Assembly (NCBI RefSeq): GCF_026340255.1
Contig: NZ_JAPEPJ010000002.1
Location: forward strand, 62,001-126,000
Length of the DNA: 64,000 nt
Direction of reading: 5' to 3'
From: Streptomyces sp. NBC_01408
Lineage (GTDB): Bacteria; Actinomycetota; Actinomycetes; Streptomycetales; Streptomycetaceae
Shown: one piece after another, positions 19,194 to 27,590 of the stretch
Numbering within the stretch: the stretch's first letter is position 1
Layout of the letters: each line of letters begins with the position of its first letter
Notes under the pieces: generated by a model
What the model saw: only the letters and a program-made list of their open reading frames with translations
Database searches by the model: none
Told to the model about the DNA's origin: nothing
Translations under genes and position numbers: made by a program

Positions 19194-20165
19194 CTACGGG
19201 AGCGGGAGCACGCGTACGGGTGAGCCGTCGAGGAAGGCACGGATGTCCTCGACGGCTTCGCCGTAGTACGTGGCGTAGTTGGACCGTGTGACATAGCCCA
19301 GGTGGGGCGTCGCCAGCAGGCGGGGCGCGGTGCGCAGCGGGTGTTCCCGCGGCAGCGGTTCGACGTCGAAGACGTCGACGCCCGCGCCCGCGATGGTGCC
19401 CGCGTGCAGGGCCTTGAGGAGCGCCTCCTGGTCGACGACGGCGGCCCGGGAGGTGTTGACCAGGTAGGCGGTCGGACGCATCAGGGCCAGTTCGGCGGCA
19501 CCGATCAGGCCGCGGGTGCGCTCGCCGAGAGCGAGGTGCACGGAGACGAAGTCACTGCCGGCCAGGAGTTCCTCCTTGGACGCGGCCCGGGCTACGCCCA
19601 CCTCCGCCGCCCGCTCCGCGGTGAGGTTCTGGCTCCAGGCCACCACGTCCATGCCGAAGGCGAGCCCGACCTGGGCGACGCGGCTGCCGATCTTGCCGAG
19701 GCCGAGCAGGCCGAGCCGGCTGCCGTGCAGGTCGGCGCCGACCGTGCTCTGCCAGGGGCCGCACGCGCGCAGGGCGGTGTTCTCCGCGACGATGCCGCGG
19801 GCCAGCCCGAGCAGCAGGGCCCAGGTCAGCTCGACGGGCGGGGTCGAGGAACTGCCGGTGCCGCAGACGGTGACCCCGTTGCGCGTGGCGGCCGCGTAGT
19901 CGATCACCGAGTTCCGCATGCCGCTGGCGACGAGCAGCTTGAGCCGGGGCAGCCGGTCGAGCAGGGAGGCCGGGAAGGCGAGCCGCTCGCGGAGCGTGAC
20001 GACGATGTCGAAGTCGGCCAGGCGCGCGGCGAGCCGGTCCTCGTGGGAGAGGTGGTCGGTGTACGGGACCACCTCCACGCGGTCCGCGAGCGGGGACCAG
20101 TCGGCGAGCGCGGTCGCCGCCTCCTGGTAGTCGTCGAGGACCGCGCAGCGCAGCAGGTCCTTCAC
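19194..20165 (-). CDS. D-2-hydroxyacid dehydrogenase family protein
   Basis: A 323-aa NAD-dependent oxidoreductase of the phosphoglycerate/glycerate dehydrogenase type. The Rossmann glycine motif is LGLLGLGKIGSRVAQ. The catalytic set is Arg in NTSRAAVVD, Glu in DVFDVEPLP and His in ATPHLGYVT. It probably reduces 2-keto acids to D-2-hydroxy acids. The GTG at 20165 overlaps the stop of the upstream aldo/keto reductase gene (GTGA at 20162-20165), so the two are coupled. No amino-acid-binding ACT domain is present, arguing against a true SerA. Confidence 0.9.
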   Translation of the reverse strand: MKDLLRCAVLDDYQEAATALADWSPLADRVEVVPYTDHLSHEDRLAARLADFDIVVTLRERLAFPASLLDRLPRLKLLVASGMRNSVIDYAAATRNGVTVCGTGSSSTPPVELTWALLLGLARGIVAENTALRACGPWQSTVGADLHGSRLGLLGLGKIGSRVAQVGLAFGMDVVAWSQNLTAERAAEVGVARAASKEELLAGSDFVSVHLALGERTRGLIGAAELALMRPTAYLVNTSRAAVVDQEALLKALHAGTIAGAGVDVFDVEPLPREHPLRTAPRLLATPHLGYVTRSNYATYYGEAVEDIRAFLDGSPVRVLPLP

Positions 20166-21121
20166 GCGGCCACGCCCGGCGCGATCCCGTCGATCCCGTC
20201 GATCTCGGCGAGCAGCTCGGGCTCCAGCGGGCGGTCGGCGACGGCCGCGTTGGCTCGTACCTGTTCGGCGGAGGTGGCTCCGGCGATGACGGAGGCGCAG
20301 CCGGGCTGCGCGGAGAGCCAGCCGATGGCGAGTTCGAGGACGCTGCGGCCGTGCTTGTCGGCGAGCGCGGCCAGTGCTTCGACCACGTCGAGCCGCTCCT
20401 CGGTGAGGTACGCGTCGCGGCCTTCGAGGCGGGAGCCGGGCGGAACGGGCGCGCCGCGGCGGATCTTGCCGGTCAGCAGGCCGTTGGCGAGGGGGAAGTA
20501 GGGGAGCACGCCGACGCCGTAGTGCAGGGAGGCCGGGACCAGCTCGCGTTCGGCCGAGCGCTCCAGCAGGGACCACTGGTTCTGTGCCGACACGAAGGGC
20601 GCCGCGCCGGTCTCGCGGGCGACGTGGGCGGCTTCGGCGAGCTGCCAGCCGGTGAGGTTCGAGTGGCCGATGTAGCGGATCTTCCCCTCGGTGACCAGCT
20701 CGGTGAGAGCGGCCAGCGTCTCCGCGACGGGGGTGGCCGGGTCGGGGCTGTGCAGCTGGTAGAGGTCGATGTGGTCGGTCTCCAGGCGGCGCAGGGACTC
20801 CTCGACGGCCCGCCGGATGTACGCGCGGCCGCCACGGGAGCCGGCTGCGGGCCCGTACTCCATGTCCATGCCGGCGTAACCGAACTTGGTGGCGAGGACG
20901 ACCTGGTCGCGGCGGCCCTTGAGGGCCTGGCCGAGGTGGCGCTCGGAGCCGCCGCGGCCACCGTAGATGTCGGCGGTGTCGAGGAGGGTGATGCCCGCGT
21001 CGAGGGCGGCGTCGACGACCGCGCGGGTGGCGGCGGCGTCGAGGCGGCCGCCGAAGTTGTTGCAGCCGAGACCGATGGCGGAAACCTGCAGGCCTGAACT
21101 GCCCAGGGAGAGATAACGCAT
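20162..21121 (-). CDS. Aldo/keto reductase
   Basis: A 319-aa NADPH-dependent TIM-barrel reductase. The tetrad is visible: Asp and Tyr in LLDTADIYGGRG, Lys in VLATKFG, His in DLYQLHSPD. An ATG at 21130 is also in frame, but GGAGG (21132-21136) is only 1 nt from it and 10 nt from the ATG at 21121, so the latter is preferred. It is the first gene of a bicistron with a D-2-hydroxyacid dehydrogenase, suggesting reduction of a carbonyl compound. A GACTGA-N8-TCAGTC repeat lies 33 nt upstream. Confidence 0.9.
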   Translation of the reverse strand: MRYLSLGSSGLQVSAIGLGCNNFGGRLDAAATRAVVDAALDAGITLLDTADIYGGRGGSERHLGQALKGRRDQVVLATKFGYAGMDMEYGPAAGSRGGRAYIRRAVEESLRRLETDHIDLYQLHSPDPATPVAETLAALTELVTEGKIRYIGHSNLTGWQLAEAAHVARETGAAPFVSAQNQWSLLERSAERELVPASLHYGVGVLPYFPLANGLLTGKIRRGAPVPPGSRLEGRDAYLTEERLDVVEALAALADKHGRSVLELAIGWLSAQPGCASVIAGATSAEQVRANAAVADRPLEPELLAEIDGIDGIAPGVAA

Positions 21122-21153
21122 GCGTTTCATGCCTCCGCACTCGCGTGATGCCT

Positions 21154-21173
21154 GACTGATCGTCGGGTCAGTC
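21154..21173. promoter_or_regulatory. Candidate operator upstream of the aldo/keto reductase
   Basis: GACTGA (21154-21159) and TCAGTC (21168-21173) form an inverted repeat with an 8-bp spacer, TetR-operator-like in size, immediately upstream of the gene. No TetR gene is adjacent. Confidence 0.4.
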
Positions 21174-21207
21174 TAAAAGGGTCCGCGAGCCGCCTTCCGA
21201 TCCGCCC

Positions 21208-21238
21208 GGCCCTCCCGCACCGGGGGTGCGGTCGGGCC
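21208..21238 (-). terminator. Terminator of the lactose/galactose operon
   Basis: A two-part stem: GGCCC/GGGCC outside and CCGCACC/GGTGCGG inside with a 3-nt loop. It lies 34 nt past the galK stop. Confidence 0.7.
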
Positions 21239-21271
21239 GGGCCGGGCAGCGTCGGGTCGGGGCGGGCCGCG

Positions 21272-22429
21272 TCAGATGAGGCGGGTGGCTCCCGCCGACG
21301 GGGCCGCCGCCGTGATGCGGGGCGGAGCGTAGCCCGCCTCGCGGAAGGCCCGCGTCACGGCCCGGCCCACCTCCGGCTCGGCGTCCGCGTCGATCAGGGC
21401 CAGGGCCGAGCCGCCGAAACCGCCGCCCGTCATCCGGGACCCGTACGCACCCGCCGCGTCGGCCGTGGCCACCGCCAGGTCCAGTTCCGGGCAGGACACC
21501 TCGTAGTCGTCACGCAGCGAGGCGTGCCCCTGCGTGAGCAGCGGGCCCGTCTCGCGCAGCCGCCCGGCCCTCAGCAGCTCCTCGATCCGTACGACCCGTT
21601 CGTTCTCGGTGACGACGTGCCTGACCCGTCTGCGCCTGACCGGGTCGCCGAGACGGGTCAGCGCCCGCTCCAGTCCTTCGTACGGGACGTCGCGCAGGGC
21701 GGGCAGGCCGAGGGCCTCGGCCGCCTCGTGGCAGGAGCTCCTGCGCTGCGCGTAGGCCCCGTCGGCCAGGTCGTGCTTGACCCGGGTGTCGATGACGAGG
21801 AGGCGCAGGCCCGCCGCCGCGCAGTCGAAGGGGATGTGGCGCTGTTCGAGGCTGCGGGTGTCCAGGTGGAGGGCGTGCCCGTCGGTGGCGCAGGCGGAGG
21901 CCATCTGGTCCATGACCCCGCAGGGGACGCCGACGTAGGCGTTCTCGGCGCGCCGGGCGAGCGCGGCCAGTTCGGGCCGGGTGAGCGGCAGCCCGTACAG
22001 GTCGGTGAACGCCAGGGCGGTGGCCACCTCCAGCGCCGCGGAGGAGGACAGGCCCGCCCCCGTCGGCACGTCGGAGCGGATCCACAGATCGGCTCCGCTG
22101 ACCGGAAGATCAGCGTCCAACAGGGCCCACACCACCCCGGCCGGGTACGCGGCCCAGCCGTCGGCGCCCTGCGGGGGGTGCGCCGGATCGAGGGCTGAGA
22201 GCTCGAAGGTCACCACCCCGGAGGGGACGTCGGCGGAGTGGACCCTGAGGATCCCGTCAGTACGCCGGGCCGCGGCCACCTCGGTCCGCTGCGGCAGGGC
22301 GAAGGGCAGGACGAAACCATCGTTGTAGTCGGTGTGTTCGCCGATCAGGTTGACCCGGCCCGGCGCCGCCCAGACCCCCTCCGGCCGGTACCCGTACAGC
22401 TCCCGGAAACCGTGCGCCGCCGCGTTCAC
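21272..22429 (-). CDS. galK: Galactokinase
   Basis: A 385-aa GHMP kinase phosphorylating galactose at C1 (Leloir pathway). The galactokinase signature GRVNLIGEHTDYNDG lies near residue 22. The ATP-binding GHMP motif is DVPTGAGLSSSAALE, and the C-terminal motif is GGGFGGSALAL. The GTG at 22429 overlaps the galT stop (GTGA). It is the last gene of the operon beta-galactosidase-galT-galK, followed by a hairpin terminator. galE is not in the window. Confidence 0.97.
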   Translation of the reverse strand: MNAAAHGFRELYGYRPEGVWAAPGRVNLIGEHTDYNDGFVLPFALPQRTEVAAARRTDGILRVHSADVPSGVVTFELSALDPAHPPQGADGWAAYPAGVVWALLDADLPVSGADLWIRSDVPTGAGLSSSAALEVATALAFTDLYGLPLTRPELAALARRAENAYVGVPCGVMDQMASACATDGHALHLDTRSLEQRHIPFDCAAAGLRLLVIDTRVKHDLADGAYAQRRSSCHEAAEALGLPALRDVPYEGLERALTRLGDPVRRRRVRHVVTENERVVRIEELLRAGRLRETGPLLTQGHASLRDDYEVSCPELDLAVATADAAGAYGSRMTGGGFGGSALALIDADAEPEVGRAVTRAFREAGYAPPRITAAAPSAGATRLI

Positions 22430-23469
22430 CGGCTCGCCACCTGCCGCAGCCGTGCGGCCGCGTCCTCGGGCCGGACGTCGTTCATGTAGGCCTCCATCCC
22501 GGATTCGGTCCCGGCGAGGTACTTCAGCTTGTCGGCGGTGCGCCGGACGGTGAACAGCTCCAGGTGGAGCGCAAAGTCGGCGCGGCCCGCACCCGCCGGG
22601 GCCTGGTGCCAGGCGGAGATGTACGGGGTCGGGTCGGGCCGGTCGAAGAGCCGGTCGAAGCGGCGCAGCAGCTCCAGGTAGACCCGGGGGAACTCGGCCC
22701 GGGCCGCGTCGCCCAGGGCGGGCAGGTCGGGCACCCGGCGGTGCGGGTAGAGGTGGACCTCGTACGGCCAGCGCGCCGCGTACGGCACGAAGGCCGTCCA
22801 GTGCTCCGCTTCGAGGACGACGCGGGTGCCTTCGCCCCGTTCGGCGGCCAGGACTTCCTCGAAGAGGTTGCCTCCGGTGCGCGCGCGGTGGGCGGCGACG
22901 GTGGCGAGCATCCGGGTGGTGCGGGCGGTGACGAAGGGGAAGGCGTAGATCTGCCCGTGGGGATGGGCGAGGGTGACGCCGATCTCGGTGCCCCGGTTCT
23001 CGAAGCAGTAGACCTGCCGGACGCCGTCCCGGGCGGAGAGTTCGGCGGTGCGGTCGGTCCAGGCGGCCAGCACCAGCGCGGCACGCTCCTCGTCGAGTTC
23101 GGCGAAGGAGGTGCGGTGGTCGGGGGTGAAGCAGATGACCTCGCAGCGGCCGGTGTCCCCGGCGAGGGAGGGGAAACGGTTCTCGAAGACGGCCACCTCG
23201 TAGTCGGGGGCCGGGATCTCGCTCGCGCGCCCCTCCGTGGACGGGCACAGCGGGCAGGCGTCGGCGGGCGGGTGGTAGGTGCGGCCCTGACGGTGCGAGG
23301 CGATGACGACGGCGTCACCGAGCAGCGGGTCGCGGCGCACCTCGGAGGCGCCCTGGGCCGGGGCCGCGCCGAGCGGCCGGGTGTCGGGGAAGGCGCGGGC
23401 CGCGCCGTCGTCGGTGTCGTAGTAGAGGATCTCGCGGCCGTCGGCGAGACGGGTGCTCGTGCGCTTCAC
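22426..23469 (-). CDS. galT: Galactose-1-phosphate uridylyltransferase
   Basis: A 347-aa enzyme exchanging UMP between UDP-glucose and galactose-1-phosphate. The active-site HPH is in LAHPHGQIYA, and a zinc-type CPLCPS occurs near residue 70. The GTG at 23469 (VKRTSTRLADGRE) has AGAGAGG 7-8 nt upstream. A GTG at 23487 overlapping the beta-galactosidase stop is an alternative adding six residues (MREDPH). It overlaps galK by 4 bp. Confidence 0.96.
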   Translation of the reverse strand: MKRTSTRLADGREILYYDTDDGAARAFPDTRPLGAAPAQGASEVRRDPLLGDAVVIASHRQGRTYHPPADACPLCPSTEGRASEIPAPDYEVAVFENRFPSLAGDTGRCEVICFTPDHRTSFAELDEERAALVLAAWTDRTAELSARDGVRQVYCFENRGTEIGVTLAHPHGQIYAFPFVTARTTRMLATVAAHRARTGGNLFEEVLAAERGEGTRVVLEAEHWTAFVPYAARWPYEVHLYPHRRVPDLPALGDAARAEFPRVYLELLRRFDRLFDRPDPTPYISAWHQAPAGAGRADFALHLELFTVRRTADKLKYLAGTESGMEAYMNDVRPEDAAARLRQVASR

Positions 23470-23483
23470 GTGAGGATCCTCTC

Positions 23484-25451
23484 TCACTGGAGGGTGACGA
23501 CCGTGGGGCGGCCGAGGTCGGGCCAGTCCAGCAGGGGCAGTCCGGTGCCGGGGCGTTCGAGTCCGAGTTCGAGTTCGAGTTCCAGGACGATGATCTCGTT
23601 CTCACCGGTCCGCCACAGGGGCCCGGGCGCGTAGAGGGTGCGCTGCGGGCCGCGCGGGGTGTCGTAGTGGCCGAGGAGGAACCCGTTGAGCCAGACCAGG
23701 CCGGTCCCCCAGCCGGACATGTCGAGGAATCCGTCGGCGGGGGCGTGCTCGGGGGCGTGGGTGAAGCGGTGGAAGGCGGGCCGGCCCGTCTCCGGCCCGG
23801 CGGACGGGGCGGGGTCTGCCGTGGCGGCCGAGGCGGGGTCTGCCGCGTGCGCCGGGGCGGGGTCTGCGGGGACACTGCCTGCCGGGGCACTGCCTGCCGC
23901 CGGATGAGGCGGTGCTGCGGCCGGTGGTGCTGCGGGCGCCGAAGCTGCGGCCGGCGCTGCCAGCCCTGCGAAGTCGAGTCCGGTGAGGTCGGTCAGCGGC
24001 AGCGGGCGGATCTCCCATTCGAACAGCTGCTGGTGGCCGTGGCGCACCCCGCGCCAGATGCCCTTGCGGTCGTCGAGGAGCGGACCGTAGTTGACCCGGC
24101 CCTGGGCGCGGACGAGTACGTCGAGGACCACTCCCGCCTCCCCGACGGGCAGGTCGAGCCCCTCGTCGGGCGCGTTGCGGTCGAGGACGCCGAGGGGGAC
24201 CCCGTCGGCGAAGACGTACGCGCGGTCGCCGAGGCCGTCGATTTTGACGGGCATGGCGGGGCGGGGGCCGGTGATGGTGGTGCGGTAGTGGATCAGGCCG
24301 TGGCTCTGGCCGAGCCGCTCCATGGACTCGGGGGCCGGGCGCAGTACCGGGGGCCCGCCGAGCAGTTCGAGGGAGCCCAGCAGCGGGGCGGTACCCGCGG
24401 GGGTGGCCAGGGCCGGGGTGATCCGCGGGAGCGGCTCGGGCAGCGGATCCTCCGGCAGCGTCACGTACTTGCCGATGACCTCGCGGAAGGCGTGGAACTT
24501 GGGGGTGAGTTCCCCGGCCTCGCCGATGGGCGCGTCGTAGTCGTAGCTGGTGACGGTGGGCTGGTAGCCGGGCTCGCCGGGGCGGGATCCGGTGTGGTTG
24601 GCGCCCGCCCAGAAGCCGAAGTTGGTGCCGCCATGGGCCATGTAGAGGTTCACGGAGGCGCCGGTGGCGAGGAGTTCGTCGAGCGATTCGGCCGCGTCCT
24701 CGACGGCACGGACGTGGTGGCCCTCGCCCCAGTGGTCGAACCAGCCGATCCAGAACTCCATCGCGGCGAGCGGGCCGGTCCTCTGGTAGCGGCGCAGGAC
24801 GTCGAGGCGCTCGGCCGGGCGGGCGCCGAAAGTGGCGGTGGCGAGCCGCCCGGGGAGCATGCCGCCCTGGAGCATGGCGTCCTCGGGGCCGTCGGCGGTG
24901 AACAGCAGGCAGTCCACGCCGCGTTCCACGAGGGCCTGCTCCACGTGCGCGCGGTAGTGGGTGTCGTTGCCGTACGAGCCGTACTCGTTCTCGATCTGCA
25001 CGGCGACCACCGGCCCGCCGCGGCTCGCGAGCAGGGGCAGCAGTTCGGGTACGACGAGGTCGAACCAGCCGTCCGCCTCGGCCTCGAAGCGCGGGTCGGA
25101 GCAGCGCAGGTGGAGGCCGTCGACGGCAAGGAGGCGGGCGGGCAGGCCGCCGAAGTCCCATTCGGCACAGATGTACGGGCCGGGGCGGACGATGGCGTCG
25201 AGGCCGAGGTCCTGGGCGGTGCGCAGGAAGCGGCCGAGGTCGCGCCAGCCGGTGAAGTCGGCCTCGCCGGGGGCGGTCTCGTGGAAGTTCCAGGGCACGT
25301 AGGTGTCCACGGTGTTGGCACCCAGGGCGCGCAGCCGCCTGAGCCGGTCCTCCCACAGGTCGGGATGGACCCGGAAGTAGTGCAGGGCCCCCGAGACGAT
25401 GCGGTGGGGGCGCTCTGCGCGCCGGAATCCGTCCTTGTCGTGCGTGAGCAT
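23484..25451 (-). CDS. GH35 beta-galactosidase
   Basis: A 655-aa glycoside hydrolase family 35 enzyme releasing terminal beta-galactose. The acid/base is E156 (IENEYGSYG) and the nucleophile E232 (MEFWIGWFDHWGE). The substrate-site motif GGTNFGFWAGAN is present, and C-terminal jelly-roll domains follow. No signal peptide is seen, so it is probably cytosolic, hydrolysing imported disaccharide. The ATG at 25451 has GGGAG 7 nt upstream. An Ala/Pro-rich insert of about 65 residues (roughly 540-605) interrupts the last beta domain and is encoded by repetitive DNA at about 23790-23960. It leads an operon with galT and galK, divergent from its likely regulator at 25687. Confidence 0.95.
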   Translation of the reverse strand: MLTHDKDGFRRAERPHRIVSGALHYFRVHPDLWEDRLRRLRALGANTVDTYVPWNFHETAPGEADFTGWRDLGRFLRTAQDLGLDAIVRPGPYICAEWDFGGLPARLLAVDGLHLRCSDPRFEAEADGWFDLVVPELLPLLASRGGPVVAVQIENEYGSYGNDTHYRAHVEQALVERGVDCLLFTADGPEDAMLQGGMLPGRLATATFGARPAERLDVLRRYQRTGPLAAMEFWIGWFDHWGEGHHVRAVEDAAESLDELLATGASVNLYMAHGGTNFGFWAGANHTGSRPGEPGYQPTVTSYDYDAPIGEAGELTPKFHAFREVIGKYVTLPEDPLPEPLPRITPALATPAGTAPLLGSLELLGGPPVLRPAPESMERLGQSHGLIHYRTTITGPRPAMPVKIDGLGDRAYVFADGVPLGVLDRNAPDEGLDLPVGEAGVVLDVLVRAQGRVNYGPLLDDRKGIWRGVRHGHQQLFEWEIRPLPLTDLTGLDFAGLAAPAAASAPAAPPAAAPPHPAAGSAPAGSVPADPAPAHAADPASAATADPAPSAGPETGRPAFHRFTHAPEHAPADGFLDMSGWGTGLVWLNGFLLGHYDTPRGPQRTLYAPGPLWRTGENEIIVLELELELGLERPGTGLPLLDWPDLGRPTVVTLQ

Positions 25452-25540
25452 GCGCTGACTCCCGAGAGCGGTCGAGATGCCGTGAGGTGCGGGACGCCGC
25501 CGAATATATGAACGTACCGGCCATGCCGTCAATGACCAGT

Positions 25541-25572
25541 TGATCGGAATCGATCGAATCGATCGGTTCGAA
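25541..25572. promoter_or_regulatory. GATCG-repeat operator region between lac/gal operon and regulator
   Basis: GATCG pentamers recur at 9-10-bp spacing (including two adjacent AATCGATCG copies) in an AT-richer stretch between the divergent operon and the regulator gene. A near-palindrome is centred at about 25556. This is probably the regulator's binding site, overlapping the operon promoter. Confidence 0.5.
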
Positions 25573-25686
25573 TGCTTATGATGGCGCTGCACGGCCCGCC
25601 GGAGCGAAACCCATCCGCACCGGTGGTCACACCAGCAGACCGCGCACGCCGACCGCAGACCGGCGCGCAGAGCGCAGGGGGATCCC

Positions 25687-26847
25687 TTGAGACCACATGT
25701 AGACCAGCGTCAGGCACAGGTGCTCGCGCTCGTCCAGGAGCGGGGCAGCGTGCGCGTGGCGGACCTGGCCCAGGAACTCGGCGTCTCCCCGGTCACCCTG
25801 CGCAGGGACATCGAGGCCATGGCGGCGCGCGGCGAGATCCAGCGGATGCACGGGGTGATCAGCCGGGTGGATCCGGGCCGAACGCCGGCCGGCGGGCGCG
25901 CCGGGGGCCCGACCGCCGGATCGGCCCAGGGGGTTGCCGGTGGACCGGCGGCCGGGGGCGCCGGTGGCTCCGCCGGCGCCGGTGGGGAGGGTCTGGTGAT
26001 CGGGATGGTGGTGCCGACGACCGAGTACTACTACGCCGATGTCGTACGCGGGGCCCGTGAGGCCGTCGAGGCGCGGGGGGCACGGCTGACGGTCGGGCTG
26101 ACCCGCTATCTGCCGGGTGAGGACCGGACCCAGGCCGACCGGCTGCTGTCCACCGGGGCGCACGGGCTGCTGCTGACCCCGAACTGGGAAGCGGGATCCC
26201 CCGGGCCGGGCGAGGGCGCGTGGACGGCCGAACTCCCGGTTCCGACGGTCCTGGTGGAGCGGTGGGCTCCGCCGGGGCACCCGGCGTCGGCGCTGGACCG
26301 GGTGTCCTCCGACCACGCGCACGGCGCGGCCCGGGCGGTGCAGCACCTGACGGAGGCGGGCCACCGCCGGATCGCGCTCGCCAGCCGGACCACCCCGACC
26401 ACGGCCCGCCTGCGGGCCGGGTACGAGGCGGCCGTCACCGCCCTCGGGCTGGAACCCGCGCCGCCGTGGCCGCCGGCCGGCCCGGCTCCGCTCTCGGACG
26501 CGGAGCTGTTCGCCCGGACGCTGGAGTACCTGTGCGAGGCGGTGACGACGGGAGGGGTGACGGCCGCGCTGATCCACAGCGACACCGACGCGATCATGCT
26601 GATCCCCCGGCTCCAGGCACGGGGCGTACGGGTGCCGGAGGACCTGGCCGTGATCACGTACGACGACGAGGTCGCCGGGATGGCCGACGTGCCGCTGTCG
26701 GCGGTGGCCCCGGCCAAACACGAGGTGGGCGCCCGCGCAGCCGCCCTCCTCCTGGACCGCCTGTCCCCCTCACCCACGGCAGCCGCCCGCCAGGACCCCC
26801 CTCGCCAGCACCTGGACCTACTCCCCCGCCTGACCATCCGCCCCTGA
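25687..26847 (+). CDS. DeoR-headed, LacI-bodied sugar regulator
   Basis: A 386-aa regulator with a DeoR/GntR-like winged HTH (about 8-55; VADLAQELGVSPVTLRRDIE) joined to a LacI/periplasmic-binding-type sensor domain (about 100-350; VIGMVVPTTEYYYADVVRG, DLAVITYDDEVAG). A Gly/Ala/Pro-rich linker joins the two. A TTG at 25687 is the only upstream start and has AGGGGG spaced about 5 nt away. It is divergent from the beta-galactosidase-galT-galK operon, so galactose or a galactoside is the expected inducer. The C-terminal 25 residues are low-complexity. Confidence 0.88.
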   Translation: MRPHVDQRQAQVLALVQERGSVRVADLAQELGVSPVTLRRDIEAMAARGEIQRMHGVISRVDPGRTPAGGRAGGPTAGSAQGVAGGPAAGGAGGSAGAGGEGLVIGMVVPTTEYYYADVVRGAREAVEARGARLTVGLTRYLPGEDRTQADRLLSTGAHGLLLTPNWEAGSPGPGEGAWTAELPVPTVLVERWAPPGHPASALDRVSSDHAHGAARAVQHLTEAGHRRIALASRTTPTTARLRAGYEAAVTALGLEPAPPWPPAGPAPLSDAELFARTLEYLCEAVTTGGVTAALIHSDTDAIMLIPRLQARGVRVPEDLAVITYDDEVAGMADVPLSAVAPAKHEVGARAAALLLDRLSPSPTAAARQDPPRQHLDLLPRLTIRP

Positions 26848-27413
26848 CTCCACCACCGCGCCCCACCCCACTGGGCACCCCACCCGGTCGGCCACACCCC
26901 GAGCCGGCCACACCCCGAGCCGGCCACGGGCGGGGCAGCCGCGGCGCTGGGCGGCCGCGGGGCAGGGCGGCCGCGGGGCAGGGCGCGGGAGGGGGAGGCA
27001 CGGGACGGGCGCACGGCGGCGTGACGCGGGACGGGGCAGGACGGCGCGGGACAGGGCGGCACGTGGCGGCACGCCGCGGGGCAGAACGGCGCAAGGCGGC
27101 GTGCCACCGGCCGGGGCAGGACGGCGCGGGGCGGGTCGGCGCAAGGCGGCGTGCCGCCGGCCGGGGCAGGACGGCGCGGGACAGGGCGGGTCGTGTCGGA
27201 CGGCGGGGCGGGTCGGACGCGGGGCGGCGCGCGGCATGGGGCGGCGCGCGGGCCGGACGGGCACCAGGCACGGGCACCGGCCACGGCGAAGGCCGGGCAC
27301 GGCGGAAGTGGAGCGGCAGCCACGTCCTCCGTGTCCCTCCGCGGCGCGCGATGGTGCGGTAGGAACTGGTCCCGGGGCGGCCGCATGCCGCACTCGACCA
27401 CACCGAGCCCGAG
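26848..27413. repeat. GC-rich repetitive intergenic stretch
   Basis: About 560 bp of biased GC-rich sequence. A 40-bp unit starting GCAAGGCGGCGTGCC repeats at 27091 and 27141 (50-bp period), and a 16-bp GGCCACACCCCGAGCC unit repeats at 26890 and 26906. Open frames here are Arg/Pro/Ala low-complexity on both strands. I see no gene. Confidence 0.7.
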
Positions 27414-27590
27414 GTGCTGCCCGCCGGTTCGCCACTGCTCGAGCTGGCGAGCGTGCTGCTCTCCCCTGTAACTGGTTCGCTGAGCGCGGAGCTGGCCCAA
27501 CTGACCCGTTCGGGCGCGGCGGAGCTGGAACGGTACGCCCCGGACCGGGCCTCCGCTACGGTGTCGATCCCGGGCGGCTGGTCCGTTCGG
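27363..27590 (+). pseudogene. Possible gene remnant with normal codon bias
   Basis: After a TAG at 27360 the frame reads ELVPGRPHAALDHTEPE and then LLSPVTGSLSAELAQLTRSG, with ordinary Streptomyces third-base bias, unlike the surrounding repeats. There is no start codon with an RBS, no family I can name, and its end runs into the opposite-strand isomerase gene. It may be the tail of a deleted gene. Confidence 0.25.

Noticed and set aside
26106..27500. Long minus-strand frame with many Pro/Arg/Ala runs
   Set aside because: It is antisense to the regulator gene and then reads the GC repeats; the protein is low-complexity with no domain.
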